Origin: Carnegiea gigantea
Lineage: Eukaryota; Streptophyta; Magnoliopsida; Caryophyllales; Cactaceae
NCBI GenBank assembly: GCA_029747015.1
Contig: JAKOGI010001565.1
Span: 1 to 64,000, forward strand
Length of the DNA stretch: 64,000 nt
Reading direction: 5' to 3'
In this document: positions 57,337 to 64,000 of the stretch, piece after piece
Position numbering within the stretch: position 1 is the stretch's first letter
Layout of the letters: every line of letters begins with the position of its first letter
Notes under the pieces: generated by a model
Databases searched by the model: none
Seen by the model: only the letters and a program-made list of their open reading frames with translations
Told to the model about the DNA's origin: nothing
Translations under genes and position numbers: made by a program

Positions 57337-58738
57337 TTAGTTAGCCTCATTTACCTTAGACACAGGGCTCCTAAATCTGCTAGGGAAAGGTGGAATTGGC
57401 TTGTAAGATTCTCTTTTCTTTTTTTCTAATTCCTTAGTAGTTTGGTTAGACTCTGTATCTAATTCTGGTTCAACCCCTTTCACTTCTAACTCAGGTTCCA
57501 CTTCTCTCTTCTTCGTAGATTCCTTTAACTCTTTCCCGCTTCTAGGTGTTATGGCACTAACATTCTCCTTAGGGTTAGGGTAAGGCTGAGATGGTAACCT
57601 ATTTTGCATTTGAGCCTGCAGGTTGCTAACTATGATATCAGTTGCCATCTGTCTCTCTTGAACCTACTTAAGAGTTGTCTTCAAAATCTGAAACCTATCA
57701 TCCATCTTCTTGAGGGGTTGTTCCAGAAGAAAGTTGGTCCTATTCTGGTTAGAAGGTTGATGAGAGGGTTGGTCAAAACCAGGTGGATTAGGCTTAGGGC
57801 CATACCTAAGTTTAGGGTGGTCTCTCCATCCTTCATTATAAGCATTCGAATAGGGATCATACCTTCTTTGATTTTGGTTAGAGTAAAGAGCATTAATATT
57901 ACCTTCTTATAGAGTAGGACATGCATTAGTAGAATGCCCCTCTAGACAACAAATACCACATATTACTACTTTTTGAATACCCCCAGTAACAATCTTATTT
58001 AACATAGCAGTAATGTGAGATAAGTGATTCTCTAGAGATGAACTAGAACCTATCTCATTTACCCTTTTAACTTTTGAGTCTCTAGTACCAAATTACTGAG
58101 TGCTTTGGGTCATTACATTAAATAGATTTCTAGCATCAGTTGGGGTTTTATTAACCAGAGCCCCCCACTAGCAGCATCAACCATATTACGGTTCATAGGA
58201 AGCAAACCCTCATAAAAATATTGAATCAATAGTTGTTCAGTTATTCAATGTTGGGAACAACTAGCACATAACTTATTAAATCTTTCCCAATACTCACAAA
58301 AAGTTTCCCCATTCATTTGTTTGATTCCACATATTTCTTTTCTAATAGATCCAATACGGGATGCAGGAAAAACTTTTCTAGAAACGATTTATGCAATGCA
58401 GTTCATGTAGAAAAAGATCCAGCAGGCATATAATATAACCAGTCCTTAGCATTACCAAGTAAAGAGAAGGGAAAGACCCTCAATCTAATTTGGTCCTCAG
58501 GAATTCCTTCAGGCACCATAGCAGAGTAGGTAATAAGAAATTCACTAATGTGTCTATAGGGGTCCTCTCCAGCAAATCTATAAAACTTAGGTAATAAATT
58601 AATAAATCCTGAATTTAATTTCAAAGGCTTATTTAAAACAGCATAAGTAATGGACATTGGTTGAGTTTTGAGGTTAGGGGCAGCAAGTTCTCGAAGAGTA
58701 GACATTCTTATCTCTTTAACCTTAAGGCTTACTGGCAA
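57337..58738 (-). pseudogene. Athila-like gag, unit 1
   Basis: The N-terminal piece (58403-58738) carries GFINLLPKFYRFAGEDPYRH and RVFPFSLLGNAKDWLYYMPA, the retrotransposon gag capsid motif. Farther on, a CCHC knuckle CGICCLEGHSTNAC lies at 57919-57960, followed by an Asn/Arg-rich stretch and the charged region preceding protease. Stops at about 58400, several between 58300 and 58000, one near 57908 and one near 57667 break it. Confidence 0.8.
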
Positions 58739-58816
58739 TCTGCAAAAATTAAAATAAAAACAAAACTATAAAACTCGTAAAATTAAATAGAAGTAAACTA
58801 GCAATTTAATCTTCTT

Positions 58817-58834
58817 TCCCCGGCAACGGCGCCA
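58817..58834 (-). promoter_or_regulatory. Primer-binding site for tRNA-Asp
   Basis: On the minus strand TGGCGCCGTTGCCGGGGA follows the 5' LTR after five bases. It is the exact complement of the 3' end of plant tRNA-Asp(GUC) with CCA, the primer used by Athila-group elements. Confidence 0.9.
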
Positions 58835-58839
58835 AAATT

Positions 58840-61375
58840 TGTAAAGCTTGCTGTGGAGTTACAAATTTAACCACTACTTCAGTTATTAAATACTTTTTAT
58901 AGCATAGGGAAGTAGGGATCGATCCACGAGGAAAGATTATTTTAAAAAGGCTAGCTTAATCCTAAATGATTTTACTAATCCAATTTATTAAATCTAATTT
59001 TAATAATTCTAAAATAATTAAAATCTAATGAATAAAAATCTGGAAAAACACCCAATGATGCTCTTAGATATTTGGATTATATTCTAGAAGGGAAACAGTA
59101 AAAAGCTTTCCTAGAAAAATGAAAACAGAATAGTAACGAAAATTCTAATTAAAAATCAAAACAGCCAATAATAATCATAAAATAAATATTAAAAATGTCA
59201 AACAGTAACCTAAAATATTATTCTTCAGGTATATAAGCTTATAACTCATCAATTGTATCCAAATAATTCCAAAAAAATAAAATCAGAAAATTACCACAAA
59301 ATATCAATGCAGAATATTAAATCTGAAATTAGAAATAAAATAATTTGCAAAAATATAAATACGTAAATAATCAAGAAAATTACCCTAATTCTAGGACACA
59401 ATTTTCTGGACTTAACAATACCTAACAATCGTGATTTAACAAATAAAATCGAAATTTTCAGAATTAATAACCTAAAAACCTACACATATCAATTTCACAA
59501 AATAATTCTGAAAAATTATCAAATAACTTCCAAACATTACAGAATTAAATATGGTCAGACTAGGATACTATATAGACTCTAGGAATTGGTAAAAATCGAA
59601 AAAGAACAAAAATAACTATTTTTAGTCTAGTTTCTAATAAACTGGTAATCAAATACTAAAACTGAATATAAATCAATCTAAAATTATAACCACTCTAAAA
59701 ATCAAAATCTAAACTATCTAAAATTACTTGGACACTCCTAAAAGACTATACTTTTTCGGGGGGGTCGATTGAAATTATATTGAAGCTAAAAAAAATAGAA
59801 CAAAAATTAATAACATAATCAAATTTACGAAAAGCAGCAAATAAATATCCAAAGATATCAAATTTATGAAGGATACTTACTCTAATCTCAATCCACCATG
59901 CAAATTAATATTTATCATTAACACACAAGTTAATTTCATTTATGAGTTAAAGTGTAGAAGACATCCACCAGCGGCTGTTCCCTGTTTTTCCTTAGATTCT
60001 AGTTTACTTAGGTCCAGCGCTAATATAAACCCTACTAGTTTTGATAACCCTCACACCAGCGCAAGAATTTAATCAAACTAGAGCATTAAGAATTAGAAAA
60101 ACATCATTTAACACTTTGTAATCAATTTACCAGGAAATCGATTTAACAAAGATCTAAAGCGATTGCCTAATTAAAAGAGATGGGTTTGAGCCATTCATGA
60201 TTAATTAGGGTGACACCTAAGAATAAAAGACTATAACTTTTACGTATTATAGTCTTCTAAACTATCAATCGAAATCGTATTAAACTAACTAGCATGCATT
60301 CTAATTAATTTAACATGAATATCATAAACGATAAACGCTAATCGCTATAGAATCATGAATATGAATCAACTAGGTAATGAAGCATAAAACTTGTTTCGAA
60401 ATAGTAAATTTAGTATGGCTTCAAGAAGATTATACTAAGTAAAAATGAATTACTCACTCATATTAAAAATAATATCATAAAATTCACCCAAATAAATCAT
60501 GCTTAATAATCAACTAAACAAAAATAAAAATATCAAAATAAAATGAGAAAAAAAAAGTGATTGCCGTGGCTTGTTGCTATTAGGTGTGGATTATATATGT
60601 TGATGATGATGGATGATGGTGGTGTTGATCATGACAATCAATGTGATGATGGGTTGGTGGGCTGATGGTGATTTATGGTGGTGGTGAGGAAGTTGACTGG
60701 GGAGATAAGATGGGGTTTAGGAGAGGGTGTGGCGTGAGGATGGTGGTGTGATGATGGTGATGATTGATGATTACTATGGTGAGGAAGGAGATGTGTTGAT
60801 GGCGTGATGAATGATGGATGATGATGGTGATCGTGAGATGTCAAGGAGGAAGGCGTGATGCTGGGATGGCAGCCATGAGGTGTGTAGGTGCTTTGGGTTT
60901 ATGATAGAGGTGATGATGATTGAAAGAAGGAGTGGCTGTGAGAGGGCTGCCGTGAACGTGTGGGTGAGGAGATGAGGGATATGTCGTGGAGTGTATGGAG
61001 GTGATGATCCTTATGGTGATGGTGATGGTGATATATATAAGAAGGAAAGGAGGGGTGTGATTAGGGTTAGTAATTAGGGTTTCTTCTTCCTTTCTTCATT
61101 AGACTTTTTCTCCTTCAAGACTTCTAGTTCTTCTTCAACTCTTAAAACCCTAACCAAATTAAATAATTATGGAAATAATATTTTCCATAATTATTATTTT
61201 TGAACTGTCTTTATAGCCAAGCGTGTAAAACCCGAGTTTCGACGTCCTCTCTTCTCCTCTTTATTAAATTAATACTAACCCTGAAAAATATATGAAATAA
61301 AACAAATTAGACGAAATAATATATATAATATAATCGAAATAATTATAAAAACAATGCATGATTTTTAGCTACGCA
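58840..61375 (-). repeat. Athila-like LTR, copy B (shared by units 1 and 2)
   Basis: 2536 bp, colinear with copy A. The plus-strand start TGTAAAGC follows the tRNA-Asp primer site of unit 1; the end GCTACGCA is followed directly by the purine tract of unit 2. It therefore serves as the 5' LTR of unit 1 and the 3' LTR of unit 2, with no target duplication at the junction. Confidence 0.85.
60638..60844 (-). CDS. Small His/Pro/Ser-rich frame inside LTR B; uncertain coding
   Basis: The same 68-codon frame as in LTR A, with two amino-acid differences near the C-terminus (R to P and H to Q) and no stop. Its preservation in both copies may simply reflect the repeat composition. Confidence 0.25.
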   Translation of the reverse strand: MTSHDHHHHPSFITPSTHLLPHHSNHQSSPSSHHHPHATPSPKPHLISPVNFLTTTINHHQPTNPSSH

Positions 61376-61391
61376 AATTCCCTCACACTTA
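61376..61391 (-). promoter_or_regulatory. Polypurine tract of unit 2
   Basis: Minus strand TAAGTGTGAGGGAATT next to LTR B, one base different from the tract of unit 1. Confidence 0.6.
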
Positions 61392-62569
61392 GACTTTGGA
61401 CGTTCTCGTGTAAAGAAATCTTAGACTCGAGCTAAACCTTACTCTCTTTCTTTCTTATAAAGTCATGCATACTATGATATTTATACTAGGCCTTAGCTTG
61501 CTCTAAAAATAGTTCTATTGACAATTAATTAGTTTTTCCTTCAATTAGTGAATAACTACTAGACATCTAACTACCATCAGAGAGTTTATTTATCAGCATC
61601 ACAACATTTCCTTAATGAAATAACAAGATCAATGGTAATCCATCTCTTTTAAATATGCATAAACTGATCAAGAGGTCTAAAAAATTTAAGATAGAAAAAT
61701 TTAGGCATGGTTTGGCTATAAAAACAATTGAATTAGATAGAATAACTCATTGAATTGATTCAAAACTTGCCTTGTAATTATTTTTCTCTTCTTCTTCTTC
61801 TTATCTTTCAAACTCCACTTGCACACATATTTGAGGCCCATATAGGGTCTTAGAAATTAAACAGTTACTGTCTCACACTCACCCAAATAGAGGTGCGGGA
61901 GCAAGCATTTAATTTTCATCATTACTTTTATTTATTTTATTGATTCACTAGTATGGGAAGCAAGCTTTCCAGTAGCAGTATTACCTCAAAGGGTAGTACC
62001 CAGTAGCGCATGCCTCAAAGGGATACTTGTCATTCCCGACTTTGACTCTTTTTTTTTTTTTTAAATAAACAGAGAAGAAAAGTCCCAATTTTAATGAGTT
62101 ATTCAACTAATTCAATAGTTTAGGAGATGGGCCGGGTTATTTTATTGCCTCTGAATCGGATATATTACATAACTAAATAAGATGGATAATCAAGAGAGTT
62201 ACTCGTTAAACAGATGTATGAGGATCAACTCAAACTTCTCTAAAGGATAACCATCATACTTAGAAGTCTTCACTTATAAAAGAATAAACTACAAAATAGC
62301 TAGTAAAACATTTTTTTTTTCCCTAAACAAGCAAGCCTAGCATACACTCATATCATGCATTATTTATAAGAAATTTTTTTTTTTTTCAAGAATAAATACT
62401 GCGAAAATTAAATGCAGGATGCACCCCCCCACACTTAATTCATGCATTGTCCCTAATGCATGCAAACATATAGAAATAATGAAAACAAAAGTAAAATTAA
62501 ATAGGTACTTCCCTAAAAACATTGAGTTGCCCCCCAACCAGCGCCTTTTTTTATAGTCGTTGGCTCGAC
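61392..62569 (-). other. Non-coding region of unit 2 lacking pol
   Basis: Colinear with 55398-56569, including the second purine-rich tract near 62421-62437. No RT or integrase motif is seen. Confidence 0.6.
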
Positions 62570-63256
62570 TTCATGAAAATCCCGGATCCTCTAGTTGGAT
62601 TTCTTCCAATAAATCAGCATTAATTTAGTAAGGCACTTTTTGAAACTCAGCATTATCAAGACTCTTAGTAAGCACAGTGAAAAATTCATCTTCATTAGAC
62701 AAGTCATGAATATTTTGGGGCAACTCATCAAGTGCATACACGTAATTCACATCAGCAGGGAATCTCATGGCATCAAAAATACTAAATGTAATCACTTCAC
62801 CATCAAATTCTATGGTTAATGTTCCTTCATGCACATCAATTTTAGTCCTAACTGTTTTCAAAAATGGCTACCTAGCAAGATGGGAATATCATGACATACA
62901 TCACCCATGTTCATCACATAAAAATCAGGAGGAAACAAGAGTTCATTCACTTGGACTAAGACATCCTCTAACACTCCATCTGGATAAATACTGCTCTTAT
63001 TAGCTAATTGAAGCACTACACCAGTTTTCTTTAACTCTTCTAAGTTCAGTTTGTCATAAACACACCTAGGCATAACATTAATAGAAGCACCCAAGTCAAG
63101 CATAGGCTTATCAAAGTAAAGACTTCCTATCTTACAAGGAACAAAAAACACACCTGGGTCTTTGCACTTAGGGGGAAGTTTTCTTTGAAAAACAGCAGGC
63201 ACATTTTCCCCCACACTTATCTTCTCATTACCAATGAGCTTCCTCTTGTAGTGCAT
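62570..63256 (-). pseudogene. Athila-like protease region, unit 2
   Basis: Frame 62858-63256 keeps the active-site text MLDLGASINVMP that unit 1 has lost, then runs to ILLGSHF. A 1-bp deletion relative to unit 1, near 62870, shifts it there. The remainder (KTVRTKIDVHEGTLTIEFDG onward) continues in another frame at 62625-62861. Confidence 0.8.
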
Positions 63257-64000
63257 AATTCTTTTAAGAACTTAGCATAATGAGGCACCTGTTTAATGGC
63301 ATCAAGGAGAGGTATATTAATTTCTACCTTCCTAAAAGTCTCTAAAATCTCTTGGTTAGCCTCATTTACCTTAGACGTAGGGCGCCTAAATCTGCTAGGG
63401 AAAGGTGGAATTGGCTTGTAAGATTCTCTTTTCTTTTCTTCTAATTCCTTAGTAGTTTGGTTAGACTCTGTATCTAATTCTGATTCAGCCCGTTTCACTT
63501 CTAACTCAGGTTCTACTTCTCTCTTCTTCGTAGATTCCTTTAAATCTTTCCCGCTTCTAAGTGTTATGGCACTAACATTCTCCTTAGGTTTAGGGTAAGG
63601 CTGAGATGGTAACCTATTTTGCATTTGAGCCTGCAGGTTGCTAACTTTGATATCAGTTGCCGTTTGTCTCTCTTGAACCTGCTTAAGAGTTGTCTCTGAA
63701 ATCTAGGACCTATCATCCATCTACTTGAGGACTTGTTCCAGTAGAAAGTTGGTCCTACCCTGGTTAGAAGGTTGATGAGAGGGTTGGTCAAAACCAGGTG
63801 GATTAGGCTTAGGGCCATACCTAAGGTTAGGGTGGTCTCTCCATCCTTCATTATAAGTATTCGAATAGGGATCATACCTCCTTTGATTTTGGTTAGAGTA
63901 AAGAGCATTAACATTACCTTCTTGTAGAGTAGGACATGCATTAGTAGAATGCCCCTCTAGACAACAAATACCACATATTACTGCTTTTTGAATACCGCCA
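63217..64000 (-). pseudogene. Athila-like gag, unit 2, cut by the window end
   Basis: Contains the charged linker (REVEPELEVKRAESELDTES), the HYAKFLKELCTT segment and, upstream on the minus strand, the zinc knuckle at 63934-63975. A 1-bp deletion at about 63248 relative to unit 1 shifts the frame at the linker/protease junction. The N-terminal gag and the 5' LTR of this unit lie beyond position 64000. Confidence 0.75.

Noticed and set aside
1..64000. CRISPR array, phage defence system or bacterial operon
   Set aside because: No regularly spaced identical repeats with unique spacers and no bacterial gene organisation; introns and plant retroelements dominate.

Overview
The window is nuclear DNA from a flowering plant. 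The evidence is a ten-exon plastid-type gene with GT-AG introns, AT-rich intergenic DNA, and dense nests of plant LTR retrotransposons, LINEs and MITEs. I cannot name the species. I see no bacterial operon, CRISPR array, rRNA gene or convincing tRNA gene.

Layout. Positions 1-11600 hold no recognisable host gene. They contain retrotransposon debris: the 3' end of a chromovirus-like LTR with a Met-type primer-binding site near 6240, a duplicated leader (6376-7100 and 7287-8012), a MITE, and an old Athila-like relic read on the minus strand (about 8360-10900). Positions 11600-21600 are very AT-rich. They carry a 1.8-kb degenerate TTA/AAT tract, two MITE-like blocks built from CGGAT or CGGTTAAC words, four copies of a CCTACGTA stem-loop, four GGCA-loop hairpins, and a complete TAA-flanked fold-back element (20232-21604).

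Positions 21934-28737 hold the only gene I can reconstruct with high confidence: a P2-type plastidic glucose-6-phosphate dehydrogenase. Its ten exons join in phase to 599 codons plus a stop. This enzyme starts the oxidative pentose phosphate pathway. A second, tentative gene of three exons (30152-32905) would encode a 171-residue protein with a mitochondrial-type presequence and a membrane helix; I do not recognise its family.

Positions 33700-64000 are a transposon graveyard with readable nesting. There is an RNase H relic split by a hAT-like MITE, a Ty1/copia RNase H relic, a 1.3-kb element with long terminal inverted repeats, and an Athila-like gag-pol relic on the plus strand that carries a 660-bp TIR element. 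A minus-strand LINE abuts that relic. The LINE is split by a complete, decayed Ty3/gypsy chromovirus (44457-51039; 307-bp LTRs, TTTTG target duplication). The window ends in two tandem units of a gag-protease-only Athila-like element (2.5-kb LTRs, tRNA-Asp primer site), arranged LTR-internal-LTR-internal. No pol domain is visible in the complete unit, so it must have depended on a helper.

The most unusual signals are the hairpins with apparently compensating stem changes at 18381-18470, the repeated CCTACGTA stem-loops, the tandem LTR element with two purine tracts and a His-rich reading frame in its LTR, and the fold-back element.
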